Positions 7,980-16,467 of a stretch of DNA of 64,000 nt are shown one piece after another; positions within the stretch are counted from its first letter, which is position 1, and each line of letters starts with the position of its first letter. The stretch spans positions 468,781 through 532,780 of the forward strand of contig NZ_PQFZ01000002.1 in assembly GCF_002917105.1 (NCBI RefSeq), given 5' to 3'. This stretch comes from Allobosea psychrotolerans. Its GTDB lineage: Bacteria; Pseudomonadota; Alphaproteobacteria; Rhizobiales; Beijerinckiaceae. The position numbers and the translations under genes were made by a program. Under the pieces are notes generated by a model. The model saw nothing but the letters and a program-made list of their open reading frames with translations, was not told the DNA's origin and did no database searches.

Positions 7980-8464
7980 CGACTGAACCTGATCGAAACG
8001 GTGAGCGAGATCGCGCTGGCCCCGCTACGCTCACCGATGCGGCTGGACAACGATCTCGCGCACTTGGCGCGAGGAGAACCCGCATCGCTTAGACAATGCA
8101 GAATTCTCTCACAACAACAATGATTTAGATAGATTCTAGAGAAGGCGGAGCCGCGCAGCGGATTCTGGACATTTCAGTCTCTGCCCACCGCCTGTTTCTT
8201 CGCCACGAGCCAGGACCGCCCTCTCCTACCCGGCCGGAATGCGTCACAACCGAAACTTGGGCCGCTGGCAGTAAACTGACCTTCACCTCCTGGGGTGCTT
8301 GCCGCCCGGCTTGGCCCCGCAACAGACGTTCGCAGGCACGATGGAATGCCACCGCATGTTAGGATTCCCCAGATTACCTAGTTCCGGCGAGATGGTCACC
8401 GATGCCTTCGAACGGCTGTATGGGATATCAGCCGGCAGGGCGTTGAGGTTAGGATGACGGCGTA
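7980..8464. other. 485-bp gap upstream of the FhuC-like gene
   Basis: No convincing gene was found here; the open frames on both strands have the arginine/proline-rich composition of shadows. The first part probably contains the leftward fhuC promoter and the iron-box candidate at 8124-8140. The rest (about 8150-8460) has no recognisable RNA gene, repeat or operator. Confidence 0.5.
8124..8140. promoter_or_regulatory. Candidate Irr iron-control element (ICE box)
   Basis: The 17-bp sequence TTTAGATAGATTCTAGA matches the rhizobial Irr consensus TTTAGAA-N3-TTCTAAA at 12 of 14 defined positions. It lies 145 bp upstream of the FhuC-like start in a gap otherwise free of genes. Irr is the main heme/iron regulator of this order. 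The match is direct, the binding is inferred. Confidence 0.5.
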
Positions 8465-8749
8465 ATGGCATACACCGACGAACTCGAGCCGCTCCTGGCC
8501 CTCGAGCAGGAGCTCCGGCGAAAGATCGCTCTGCGGATCGCTGAAGAGGCGGGCGAGCAGCCCGACGGCGCTCCGTCCGAGAATCAGATCGCGGTTGCCG
8601 ATGAGGTGATCGCGAACTGGATCGAGGCGGGGGAGGAAGACCAGGACATGCGCGCCTTCCGGCCGATAGGCCCCCTCCAGCAACTGCTCGCCGATCATTT
8701 GCTGATCTGTGAGCGCATCCTCGATATGCGCGATCGGCGGCTGTCATGA
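8465..8749 (+). CDS. Small acidic hypothetical protein
   Basis: Unrecognised protein of 94 residues beginning MAYTDELEPLLALEQEL. It is acidic, predicted mostly helical, lacks a signal peptide or membrane segment, and has no cysteines except one near the C-terminus. A weak AGGA lies about 12 bases before the ATG. Its amino-acid composition (few arginines relative to shadow frames, balanced E/L/A) supports a real gene. The neighbours are another small unknown gene on the same strand 139 bp downstream and the FhuC-like gene upstream on the other strand. No function is proposed. Confidence 0.5.
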   Translation: MAYTDELEPLLALEQELRRKIALRIAEEAGEQPDGAPSENQIAVADEVIANWIEAGEEDQDMRAFRPIGPLQQLLADHLLICERILDMRDRRLS

Positions 8750-8888
8750 CGAGCAACGCGACCGTCGGTCCACTCAAGATTGCCTAGCGGTCTTCGGAGC
8801 GCCTGCTGCGGGCGCCGTCCTAACATTTTCTTTGGAATGACTGCCTGTCGTATAGCTGCCTCCGCCGAATCGCGCCGGGGAGAAGTCG

Positions 8889-9101
8889 ATGCCAAAGCTC
8901 TGCAAGTTCACATCGCCCGCAGACGGAAAGCCCGTCTACGTCAATCCCGCGCAGGTCAGCGTCGTCTACACCTTCAAGGGCGAACCGCCTGACACGATCA
9001 TCGGGTTTCGCAAGGACTTCATGCTGGGCGTGAGGGAAAGCCTGGAGGAAACCGTCAAGATTCTCGACAAGGCGATGGCCGAGGAGTCGGCTGGCGATTA
9101 G
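8889..9101 (+). CDS. Small hypothetical protein with FlbD-like layout
   Basis: A 70-residue cytoplasmic protein preceded by a good ribosome binding site, GGGGAGA, five bases before the ATG. The sequence has a beta-rich first half (KLCKFTSPADGKPVYVNP), a DTII strand, and a helix VRESLEETVKIL near the end. This order of elements recalls the small FlbD-type proteins (NP loop, DTVI strand, V-ES-EE helix), but the similarity is only by eye. The gene stands alone between a small unknown gene and the siderophore receptor. No role in iron uptake can be claimed. Confidence 0.6.
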   Translation: MPKLCKFTSPADGKPVYVNPAQVSVVYTFKGEPPDTIIGFRKDFMLGVRESLEETVKILDKAMAEESAGD

Positions 9102-9203
9102 CCCACCGGCGGCCCCGGCATCGGCTGAGCGACTGAGAGAACTGGGTCCGGGGAATACTGGTTTATAGAGTATAATTCTGCCAGAAAGTCGCAATACGTC
9201 AAA

Positions 9204-9223
9204 TTAGTATAATTATAATCTAA
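9204..9223. promoter_or_regulatory. AT-rich dyad upstream of the siderophore receptor
   Basis: TTAG (9204-9207) and CTAA (9220-9223) flank an AT-only core that contains the palindrome TATAATTATA. It sits about 90 bp before the receptor start within a 209-bp leader whose base composition is far more AT-rich than its surroundings. It is a promoter or iron-regulator site candidate, but it does not match the ICE consensus. Confidence 0.35.
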
Positions 9224-9310
9224 CAACTCAATATTGCACCGCACATCCACTGCGACTAACACGCGGCTTGAGCTGGCGCCCGCGCCAGAAACTCTGCTGC
9301 GAGTGTTACG

Positions 9311-11440
9311 ATGACCAGCCTGCGCCGCCCCCTCCTTGCGATGACCTCGCTTGCCTGCGCCTGGCCCCTGGCGGCCGGCGCACAGACGCAAGCCCCGGCC
9401 GATACTGTCGTGCTCGACGAGATCAGGGTCCAGGGCGAGAGCGCGACACGCGGCTACCAGCCGCTGCGTTCCTCGGTCGCGGGTGGCGCGGAGAAGCCGC
9501 TCGTCGATATCCCGCAATCCGTGACGGTGGTGTCGCCGCAGGTGCTGCGCGATCAGGCGGCGCGCAGCCTCGACGACGCGCTCGCCAATGTCGCCGGCGT
9601 CGTCCAGGCCAATACGCTTGGCGGCACGCAGGACGCCTTCGCCAAGCGCGGCTTCGGCGACAATCGCGACGGCTCGATCATGCGCGATGGTCTGCGTGTC
9701 GCCGCACCGCGCGCTTTCGACGCCACGGCCGAGCGCGTCGAAGTGCTGAAAGGTCCCGCGACGCTGCTCTTCGGCATCGTCGACCCCGGCGGCATGGTGA
9801 ACATCGTCACCAAGAAGCCGGAGCTGACCGCACGCAACACCATCGAGACGCGGATGAGCAGCTTCGGCGGCGGCAAGAATGGCGGCGGCACGACCATCGA
9901 CATGACCGGCCCGATCGGCCAGAGCGGCTTCGCCTACCGCCTGATCGGCGATGTGCAGACCAGCGACTATTGGCGTGAATACGGCATGAACCGCACGCGC
10001 ATGCTGGCGCCCTCGCTGACCTATTTCGGGCCCGACACGACGATCCGCGTCTATGCGCAATATTCGCAGTACAAGGTGCCGTTCGACCGCGGCACGATCT
10101 TCGATCCCGCTACGGGGCGGGCGGTGCGCGTCTCGTCGCGGCACCGTTTCGACGAGCGCTACAACGTCACCGAGGGCGAGAACCAGCTCGCCGGAATCGA
10201 GTTCGACCACCGCTTCAACGCGAACTGGTCGCTGAAGGCGCATTACGCCTACAGCCACAACTGGTACAACGACAATCAGGCGCGCGTGATCGCCTATAAT
10301 TCCGCGACTGGTGCCGTGACCCGCCGCGCCGACGCGACCCAGGACTCCAATCTCGACGTCCACGCCCTGCGCGTCGACCTGACCGGGCGCGAGAAGCTGT
10401 TCGGCTTCACCAATGAATTCCTGATCGGCGCCTCTTACGACTACAGCAAGGTCATTCGCACCGACCTGATCCGCAGCGCCAACGCGACCGGGTTCAACAT
10501 CTACCGCCCGGTACACGGACGGCTGGCCGCGAGCCGAAACGTCGTCGCCTCGGACAGCGACCAGACCGAGCGCCTGGAGACGGCCTCGGCCTATATCCAG
10601 GACACGCTGTGGCTGACCGATCAGCTCAGCCTCGTCGGCGGCGCGCGCATCCAGGCCTTCGATCAATATGCCGGGCGCGGCCGGCCGTTCTCGGTCAATA
10701 CCGACATCAGCGGCAACAAGGTGATCCCGCGCGCCGGCATCCTTTACAAGCTCACCCCGGCGGTCTCGGTCTATGCGAGCTACACCGAATCCTTCAAGCC
10801 GAACTCCTCGATCTCGCAGGCGATCGGCGCATTGCCCCCCGAGGAGGGCAAGTCCTATGAAGTCGGCGCCAAGGCGGAGCTGCCCTTCGGCCTGACCGCC
10901 ACGGCGGCGATCTTCGACATCGACAAGCGCAACGTGCTCTACACCGAGACGGTGGGAGGCACGACGATCGCCCGCACCGCCGGGCGGGTGCGCTCGCGCG
11001 GCGCCGAGTTCGAGCTCGCCGGCAATCTGACCGAGCAGCTCTCGATTGCCGCCAACTACGCCTATACGGACCTTAAGGTCTCGGATGATCCGACCCTGGC
11101 GCCGGGCTCCAGCCTGCCGAACGTGGCGCGCAACAGCGGCGCCCTGTTCCTGACCTATGATTTCGGCCAGCTCGGGCCGGGGCGGCTGCGCGCCGGCGCC
11201 GGCGCGCGTTATGTCGGCCGTCGCCCGGGCGACGCGGCAAACTCGTTCTACCTGCCGGAATACACGGTCGCCGATCTCTTCGTGTCCTACGAGACCAGGC
11301 TCAACGGCCACCCGCTCGACCTGCAGCTCAACGTCAAGAACCTGTTCGACAAGGTCTACTACCCCTCTGCGGTCAATAATCTCAATGTCGCGGTCGGCGA
11401 GCCTTTCCAGGCCCTGTTGACGGCGCGGCTCGGCTTCTGA
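9311..11440 (+). CDS. TonB-dependent siderophore receptor
   Basis: Outer-membrane receptor of 709 residues that would import a ferric siderophore using TonB energy. It has a signal peptide (about residues 1-24, ending AGAQ) and a TonB-box-like VVLDEIRVQG. The plug domain runs from about residue 55 (PLVDIPQSVTVVSPQVLRDQ to GGMVNIVTKKP). A 22-strand barrel follows, ending in the usual aromatic residue (ARLGF). The plug motifs resemble hydroxamate/catecholate receptors of the FhuE/FpvA type. The stop overlaps the start of the binding-protein gene (TGATG), so the receptor heads a four-gene operon with binding protein, permease and ATPase. The siderophore itself cannot be read from sequence. Confidence 0.93.
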   Translation: MTSLRRPLLAMTSLACAWPLAAGAQTQAPADTVVLDEIRVQGESATRGYQPLRSSVAGGAEKPLVDIPQSVTVVSPQVLRDQAARSLDDALANVAGVVQANTLGGTQDAFAKRGFGDNRDGSIMRDGLRVAAPRAFDATAERVEVLKGPATLLFGIVDPGGMVNIVTKKPELTARNTIETRMSSFGGGKNGGGTTIDMTGPIGQSGFAYRLIGDVQTSDYWREYGMNRTRMLAPSLTYFGPDTTIRVYAQYSQYKVPFDRGTIFDPATGRAVRVSSRHRFDERYNVTEGENQLAGIEFDHRFNANWSLKAHYAYSHNWYNDNQARVIAYNSATGAVTRRADATQDSNLDVHALRVDLTGREKLFGFTNEFLIGASYDYSKVIRTDLIRSANATGFNIYRPVHGRLAASRNVVASDSDQTERLETASAYIQDTLWLTDQLSLVGGARIQAFDQYAGRGRPFSVNTDISGNKVIPRAGILYKLTPAVSVYASYTESFKPNSSISQAIGALPPEEGKSYEVGAKAELPFGLTATAAIFDIDKRNVLYTETVGGTTIARTAGRVRSRGAEFELAGNLTEQLSIAANYAYTDLKVSDDPTLAPGSSLPNVARNSGALFLTYDFGQLGPGRLRAGAGARYVGRRPGDAANSFYLPEYTVADLFVSYETRLNGHPLDLQLNVKNLFDKVYYPSAVNNLNVAVGEPFQALLTARLGF

Positions 11441-12516
11441 TGCGCAGGCTCGTCGTCGGGGCGCTGCTCGCCGGATTGGTGGCGGGGCTGGCCAAGGCCC
11501 AGCCCATCGCCTTCGAGGATCTTGCCGGCCGATCGATCTCGCTGAGCGCCCCCGCGTCGCGCATCATCGCGCTGCCGATCCCGGCCGCGCCGACCCTCAT
11601 GGCGCTGGATCGTTCGCCCGCGCGGCTGCTCGGCATGCATCCGATCGTGCGCGCGATCGCGCGCGAGAGCCTGCTTGCGCGCATCTTCCCCGGGATCGCC
11701 CAGGTCGAGACCAACTTCGTCATGCCGGGCGCGACGGCCTTCATGCCGAATGTCGAGGCCATCGCGGCAACCGGGCCGGACCTCGTGCTGCAACGGGGCG
11801 AACGCGGCGCCGACATCATCGGCCCGCTGATCAATGCCGGCCTGACCACCGCCTTGGTGATCTATGGCGACGAGGAGATCAGCCGCCGCAACATCGCGAT
11901 GCTGGGCGCCGCGATCGGCGCCGATGCGCGCGCAGAAGCCATCATCGGCTGGCGCAAGGCGGTGGCGGAGCGGCTCGCGCCCTTACGGACGCCGGAACTT
12001 CGCGCAAAGGCGCCGCGCATCCTCTTCCTCTCCCGCTCGGCCGGGCGCTTCGTCGCCACGGGCGAGGAGAGCATCATGGGGTACGCGATCTCGCTCGCGG
12101 GCGGGCGCAATGCGGCCGATGGGCTGACAGGCTCCAAGACGGCTTCAGCCGAGCAGATGATGATCTGGGACCCCGACGTCATCCTGCTCAACAGCGCCGT
12201 CCCTGACCTGACGCCGCAGACCGTTCTCGACGATCCGATCCTGTCGGGCACACGCGCGGCAAAGGACAGGCGCGTCTACAAGATCCCGACCGGCGCTTAT
12301 CGCTGGGAGCCGCCGACACAGGAGAACCCCTTCCTCTGGCTCTGGCTGGCGGCCCTTTTGCACGAGACCGGCCCGGCCATCGATCTGCGCCACGAATTGC
12401 GCGAGGGACTGCGCGATCTCTATGGGTTCGCGGCCTCGGAGAATGATCTCGACCAGGTCCTGCGGCTCGATGTGAACGGCTCATCCCGGGCCTATTCGCG
12501 CTTCGCCCGGCCATGA
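11440..12516 (+). CDS. Iron-siderophore ABC transporter substrate-binding protein
   Basis: Periplasmic binding protein of 358 residues with the class-III (TroA/FecB/BtuF) fold: two lobes joined by a long helix. A short signal peptide (MRRLVVGALLAGLVAGLAKA) is followed by FEDLAGRSISLSAPASRIIAL, the typical first strand of ferric-siderophore binding proteins. Motifs such as NVEAIAATGPDLVL and WDPDVILLNS fit the family. It starts within the receptor stop codon and overlaps the permease start by four bases, so it is translationally coupled. It should pass the siderophore from receptor to permease. Ligand type is unknown. Confidence 0.88.
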   Translation: MRRLVVGALLAGLVAGLAKAQPIAFEDLAGRSISLSAPASRIIALPIPAAPTLMALDRSPARLLGMHPIVRAIARESLLARIFPGIAQVETNFVMPGATAFMPNVEAIAATGPDLVLQRGERGADIIGPLINAGLTTALVIYGDEEISRRNIAMLGAAIGADARAEAIIGWRKAVAERLAPLRTPELRAKAPRILFLSRSAGRFVATGEESIMGYAISLAGGRNAADGLTGSKTASAEQMMIWDPDVILLNSAVPDLTPQTVLDDPILSGTRAAKDRRVYKIPTGAYRWEPPTQENPFLWLWLAALLHETGPAIDLRHELREGLRDLYGFAASENDLDQVLRLDVNGSSRAYSRFARP

Positions 12517-13559
12517 CCATCGCAGCGGGCGGATCAATGTCGCATGACCGTGGCGCGACCCTTGTCATGGTCGCCCTGGCGGTCGGGCTCGGCCTGGTCA
12601 TGGTCGCCGCCCTCTGCGCCGGTCGGCTTTCGCTTTCGCCCGGCACCGTGCTCGGCATCGTCCTGTCCCGCATCGTTCCCGTCGACCCGAGCTGGAGCGA
12701 CTTGCAGGAGCGCATCGTGCTTCTGGTCAGGCTGCCGCGCGTCCTGCTCGCCGCCATCTGCGGCGCCGCACTTGCAGCCGCCGGCGCCGCTATGCAGGGC
12801 GTGCTGCGCAACCCGCTGGTCTCGCCGCATATCCTCGGCGTCTCCTCCGGCGCCTCTTTCGGCGGCGCGGTCGCGATCCTGCTCGGCCTGTCCGGCTGGC
12901 TCCTGATCGGCTCGGCTTTTCTCGCTGGTTCCGCCGCCTTGCTGCTGGTCGGCGCCATCGCCCGCGTCGATGGCCGCGCGGGCACGGTCACCGTCGTGCT
13001 GACCGGCGTCATCGTCGCGGCGCTGTTCAGCGCACTGGTCAGCCTGACGCAATTCGTCGCCGAGCCCGACAGCTCATTGCCGGCGATCGTGTTCTGGCTG
13101 ATGGGCAGCTTCGCCACCGCGAGCTGGCGCCAGCTCGCAGCCGCCGCTCCCGTGCTTGCGCTGGCCCTCATGCTCGTGCTCGGCCTGCGCTTCCGCATCA
13201 ACGTGCTCTCGCTCGGCGAGGACGATGCGCGCGCACTCGGCCTGCCGGTCGAGCGCGACCGTTGGCTCGTCTTCCTGGCTGTGGCGTTGATGGAAGCGAC
13301 CGTCGTCGCCTTCGCCGGTGTCATCGGCTGGGTCGGGCTCGTGGTGCCGCATGCCGCGCGCATGATCGCCGGCGAGGATCATCGCCTGCTGATCCCGGCC
13401 TCGGCCCTGCTCGGTGCATCCTATCTGGTGCTGGTCGACACCATCGCCCGCACGGCAGTGGCCGCCGAGATCCCGCTCGGCGTTCTGACCGCGATCGTCG
13501 GTGCTCCGGTCTTTGCACTGCTGCTGCGCCAGCGTCAGCGCCGGGAGCTGACGGCATGA
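12513..13559 (+). CDS. FecCD-family iron-siderophore ABC permease
   Basis: Inner-membrane permease of 348 residues with about ten hydrophobic helices. FecCD hallmarks include LVRLPRVLLAAICGAALAAA, GAAMQGVLRNPLVSPHILGV, and a cytoplasmic coupling segment near EDDARALGLPVERDRW followed by GVIGWVGLVVPHAARM. The start at 12513 overlaps the binding-protein stop as ATGA; an internal ATG at 12537 (MSHDRG) is possible and would give a more usual N-terminus. It probably works as a homodimer, since only one permease is encoded here. The ATPase gene overlaps its 3' end by four bases. Confidence 0.92.
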   Translation: MTIAAGGSMSHDRGATLVMVALAVGLGLVMVAALCAGRLSLSPGTVLGIVLSRIVPVDPSWSDLQERIVLLVRLPRVLLAAICGAALAAAGAAMQGVLRNPLVSPHILGVSSGASFGGAVAILLGLSGWLLIGSAFLAGSAALLLVGAIARVDGRAGTVTVVLTGVIVAALFSALVSLTQFVAEPDSSLPAIVFWLMGSFATASWRQLAAAAPVLALALMLVLGLRFRINVLSLGEDDARALGLPVERDRWLVFLAVALMEATVVAFAGVIGWVGLVVPHAARMIAGEDHRLLIPASALLGASYLVLVDTIARTAVAAEIPLGVLTAIVGAPVFALLLRQRQRRELTA

Positions 13560-14293
13560 TCGCGTTGAAAGGCGCAGGCATCCGCCGTGGCGAGCGCTGG
13601 ATCTTCCGCGGGCTCGATCTATCGCTGGCGCCGGGGCGCTGCGTTGCCGTGCTTGGCCCCAACGGGCGCGGCAAGACCACGCTGATCAAGGCCGTCACGG
13701 GGCTCGACAAGCTCGATGAGGGCACCCGCACGGCGCCGCCGCTCGTCGCCTATGTGCCGCAGGTGATCGCGCCCCTGCCCTATCGCGCGCTCGATGTCGT
13801 GGTGATGGCGCGCGCCCGGTCGCTCGGTCTGTTCGGAACGCCGCGCCGTGCCGACTACGACATCGCCCGCGCAGCGCTGGCGCGCATCGGCGCCGAGGCT
13901 TTCACCGAGCAGCGGCTCGACCGGCTCTCGGGCGGCGAGCGCCAGCTCGTGCTGCTGGCGCGCGCCTTGGCGACGCAATCGCCCGTCCTGGTGCTCGACG
14001 AGCCGGCCTCGGCGCTCGATCTCGCCAATCAAAGCCGCCTCGTCGCCGTGCTACGCGACCTGCGCGCCGCCGGCGAGCACGCGATCCTGTTCAGCACGCA
14101 TCTGCCGACCCACGCACTTGAGGTCGCCGACGAAGCCCTGCTGCTGATGGGGCCGGAGGATCAGCGTCAGGGCCCTGTCGACGCGGTGATGAGCGAGAGC
14201 AATCTGAGCGCCCTCTACGGCACGCCACTGCGCCGCCGCCAGGTCGCGATCGAAGGCCATGGCCTGGTCGAGACGATCATCCCGCTGCATTGA
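13556..14293 (+). CDS. Iron-siderophore ABC transporter ATP-binding protein (FecE-like)
   Basis: Cytoplasmic ATPase of 245 residues that powers the permease just upstream. It shows Walker A GPNGRGKTT (residues 34-42), signature LSGGERQ (124-130), Walker B VLVLDEP (144-150) and switch histidine in FSTHLP. Its start is taken as the ATG overlapping the permease stop (ATGA); the longer frame upstream is permease antisense-frame sequence. It is the last gene of the receptor-binding protein-permease-ATPase operon. It is shorter and clearly distinct from the FhuC-like ATPase at 7119-7979, so the region encodes two ATPases of the same family. Confidence 0.9.
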   Translation: MIALKGAGIRRGERWIFRGLDLSLAPGRCVAVLGPNGRGKTTLIKAVTGLDKLDEGTRTAPPLVAYVPQVIAPLPYRALDVVVMARARSLGLFGTPRRADYDIARAALARIGAEAFTEQRLDRLSGGERQLVLLARALATQSPVLVLDEPASALDLANQSRLVAVLRDLRAAGEHAILFSTHLPTHALEVADEALLLMGPEDQRQGPVDAVMSESNLSALYGTPLRRRQVAIEGHGLVETIIPLH

Positions 14294-14385
14294 CGGGATA
14301 GGTCAGGCCCAGGGTCTCGACTGCCCTTGTCATGGAGCGCCCAAGATCGTGTGAGCCAACCCGCGCGGGCGGAACTTATCAGGGT

Positions 14386-14409
14386 CATTATAGCATAATC
14401 GCTATAATG
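14386..14409. promoter_or_regulatory. Perfect 9-bp inverted repeat between convergent genes
   Basis: CATTATAGC (14386-14394) and GCTATAATG (14401-14409) are exact reverse complements around a six-base spacer. The element is AT-rich inside GC-rich DNA and is not followed by a U-tract, so it looks more like a regulator-binding site than a terminator. It lies 93 bp after the siderophore operon. No gene start nearby explains it. Confidence 0.5.
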
Positions 14410-14554
14410 TTTAACCTATCTGACAGCCGAATGATCCCGGACCCTAGGCAATCTGACAGCTAATCGCCGAATAGCCTGCCGCGCGCTCGGCCGCCACAAG
14501 GGCGAACACCGGCACGTCTCCATCGACTGGAGGCTCCGTCGTCGGTCCTGCCGA

Positions 14555-15118
14555 TCAGGCCGTTTCCGCGTCATTGCCGCGTCCGATTCTGCTCAAGCGC
14601 TCGATGAATTTCGGCTTTCTCTCGTGCGTTGTCCGGATCGAGGCTAGGCGGCGGTTGAATTCGTCCTGCTCTCCCGCCTCCCTGGCCAGCACCTGAAGGT
14701 CGAAGAGCAGACCTGCCGCCCGGTCATAGCCCGAGGCGTTGCGGCGCTCGATTTCTTGATTGATCTCCCGCCAGGCATCGGCGCCGCGCTGCCTGGGGGC
14801 GTTGATCCGCGTACGCCGCGTCCTTTCGGCCTCTTCGGCCTGCCGGCGCCGCTCCGCCTCGCGACGTTTGGCGTCCGCCCGCTCGCGTGCCTCGGCGATC
14901 TCCCGCGCCCGAACTCGCAGCTCGCCGGCCGTGCGGCGTGTCGTGGACACTGGATGGACCTCGCGTGCCCAGCTCCTGAGCTCGGCGGCCACGTGGGGGT
15001 CGCCATCGACGATGCGCAGCAGCAACTCGGTCCCAGCTGGACCTGGTGTCGGTTGTTGCTGGGCCGCCGCTCCGGCCGATAGCGGCTTTCCGACCTTCCG
15101 GCACTCCGTCTTCGGCAT
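14555..15118 (-). pseudogene. Probable C-terminal remnant of a SWIM zinc-finger-type protein
   Basis: An open frame of 187 residues with a charged coiled-coil centre (AREIAEARERADAKRREAE and following) and a C-terminal part reading AWREINQEIERRNASGYDR, LLFDLQVLAREAGEQDEF and HERKPKFIERL. That ending resembles, by memory, the C-terminal tails of SWIM zinc-finger family proteins. No CxC-H motif is present, and a TGA in the same frame lies about 36 bases upstream of the first ATG. It therefore looks like the 3' end of a larger gene that lost its start. It could instead be a small functional coiled-coil protein. It is convergent with the siderophore operon. Confidence 0.45.
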
Positions 15119-15335
15119 GTATGTCTGCCTGACCGTCAGCTTGCCCGACGAGGTCGCTCATATCGCCGTCGGGCATTCCTTCAAAGGGCAACATGTGGGC
15201 GTCAGCGCGGAATGCACCATTGTGCGCCAGGCCGACCATGGCTGGTGGCATGTCGCCGGAGCGCTCGGACTCATCAAGCCGGAAACGATGACCGGCCTCG
15301 CCGCGAATCTGACTGCCAGGAAGCCCACGCTCTGA
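15117..15335 (+). CDS. Small hypothetical protein, uncertain
   Basis: A 72-residue frame starting MYVCLTVSLPDEVAHIAVGH and ending ARKPTL. The composition (Val, His, Trp, Ser, few arginines) is more protein-like than most shadow frames here. The start overlaps the 5' end of the minus-strand coiled-coil frame. There is no clear ribosome binding site, and the frame stays open upstream through antisense sequence. It may be a relic of the same rearrangement that truncated the neighbour. No homologous family was recognised. Confidence 0.3.
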   Translation: MYVCLTVSLPDEVAHIAVGHSFKGQHVGVSAECTIVRQADHGWWHVAGALGLIKPETMTGLAANLTARKPTL

Positions 15336-15360
15336 TGCCGCTAGACGCGCAGCCGCGGCT

Positions 15361-16311
15361 TTACACCGTCAGCGCATCCGTCTCCTGATCGACATAGCGC
15401 GCCATCTGCCCGTCGCAGATCTCCATGAACAGAGCCTCGGCGCGCGTCACGGGCGCATCGAGCCGGCGCACCATGCCGAGTTCGAGCCTGACCAGCGGCT
15501 CGAAGCGGCGGGAGATGCCGCCAAGCCGCTCATGATGCGCGGCCGTGATCGCATCGACGATCGCGACGCCGGCGCCTTCGAGCACAAGCAGCGAGGCCAG
15601 CGGCAGCAGCGGCGTCTCGACCGGCATCGCAGGCGAGACGCCATGCCGGTCGAGCAGCGCCTGGACCTGTGTGTCCATCAGCGTGCGCCGCGAGGCGCTG
15701 ACCAGGCTTTCGCCCTCCAGATCGGCAGGGCCGAGAACCTCCCTCCCCGCCAGTCGATGACCGGGCGGCAGGATGCAGCGACAAGGCAGCGAATAACGCC
15801 GCACGGTCTGCAGATTGGCGAGCGGCACCGAGATGCTGATGAAGCCGATATCGTATTGGCCGGTCATGACCTGCTGGGTCACCGTCTGCGACCCTGCCGA
15901 GTCGAGCCGCACCGCGACGCCCGGCGCTCGCCGCAAGAATTCCCCGACCATCTTCGGCAGCAGGGAACTCGCCAGGATAGGCAGCGAGGACATCGACAGC
16001 GTGCCGCGCCGTCCTTTCCGGATTTCTGCCACCGCCGAGGAGATCCGGTCGAGCCCGACGAAGGAACGCTGCACTTCGTCGAGCAGCAGTCCGGCCTCGG
16101 CGGTGGGCACGAGCCTGCCCTTGGTCCGGTCGAACAGGCGCAGGCCCGTATCGAGCTCCAGCTCCTTGAGAAGGCGGCTGACGGCCGGCTGCGACAGGTT
16201 CATCGTCGCCGCTGTCGCAGAGACGCTGCCGGTCAGCATCATCACGCGGAAGGCCTGCAGGCCGCGATGGCTCAACTGGCGAGGCATGGCAGGGCTATCA
16301 GCTTTTCGCAT
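15361..16311 (-). CDS. LysR-family regulator divergent from hyuA/hyuB
   Basis: LysR regulator of about 316 residues. The DNA-binding winged helix covers the first 70 residues (HRGLQAFRVMMLTGSVSATA, then LSQPAVSRLLKELE), and the effector domain follows. The start is placed at the ATG 16311 (MRKADSP); a later ATG at 16287 is equally possible, and the ATG at 16377 would add an unlikely tail. The effector half (SSLPILASSLLPKMVGEFLR) resembles the OccR/NocR-like subgroup. It is divergent from the first hyuA gene with about 156 bp between them, so it most likely controls the hyuA-hyuB-binding protein operon. The inducer is unknown. Confidence 0.88.
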   Translation of the reverse strand: MRKADSPAMPRQLSHRGLQAFRVMMLTGSVSATAATMNLSQPAVSRLLKELELDTGLRLFDRTKGRLVPTAEAGLLLDEVQRSFVGLDRISSAVAEIRKGRRGTLSMSSLPILASSLLPKMVGEFLRRAPGVAVRLDSAGSQTVTQQVMTGQYDIGFISISVPLANLQTVRRYSLPCRCILPPGHRLAGREVLGPADLEGESLVSASRRTLMDTQVQALLDRHGVSPAMPVETPLLPLASLLVLEGAGVAIVDAITAAHHERLGGISRRFEPLVRLELGMVRRLDAPVTRAEALFMEICDGQMARYVDQETDALTV

Positions 16312-16467
16312 ACGAGGTGACGGGAATTCTATTTGAGCGCATGCGACGGGAGATGCAACCGTAGCACCGACGTGCAAACACTGCCCTTAAGTGCTTAGGG
16401 ATCCAATATCGGAGCCATAAGGAAAGGGAATGCAGCAGCCGTCCGCCAGCAGGGAACCGACGATCTC

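Noticed and set aside
16384..16400. Imperfect dyad CCCTTAAGTGCTTAGGG between LysR and hyuA
   Set aside because: The arms do not align without a bulge and the T-N11-A pattern is weak, so it was not listed as an operator.
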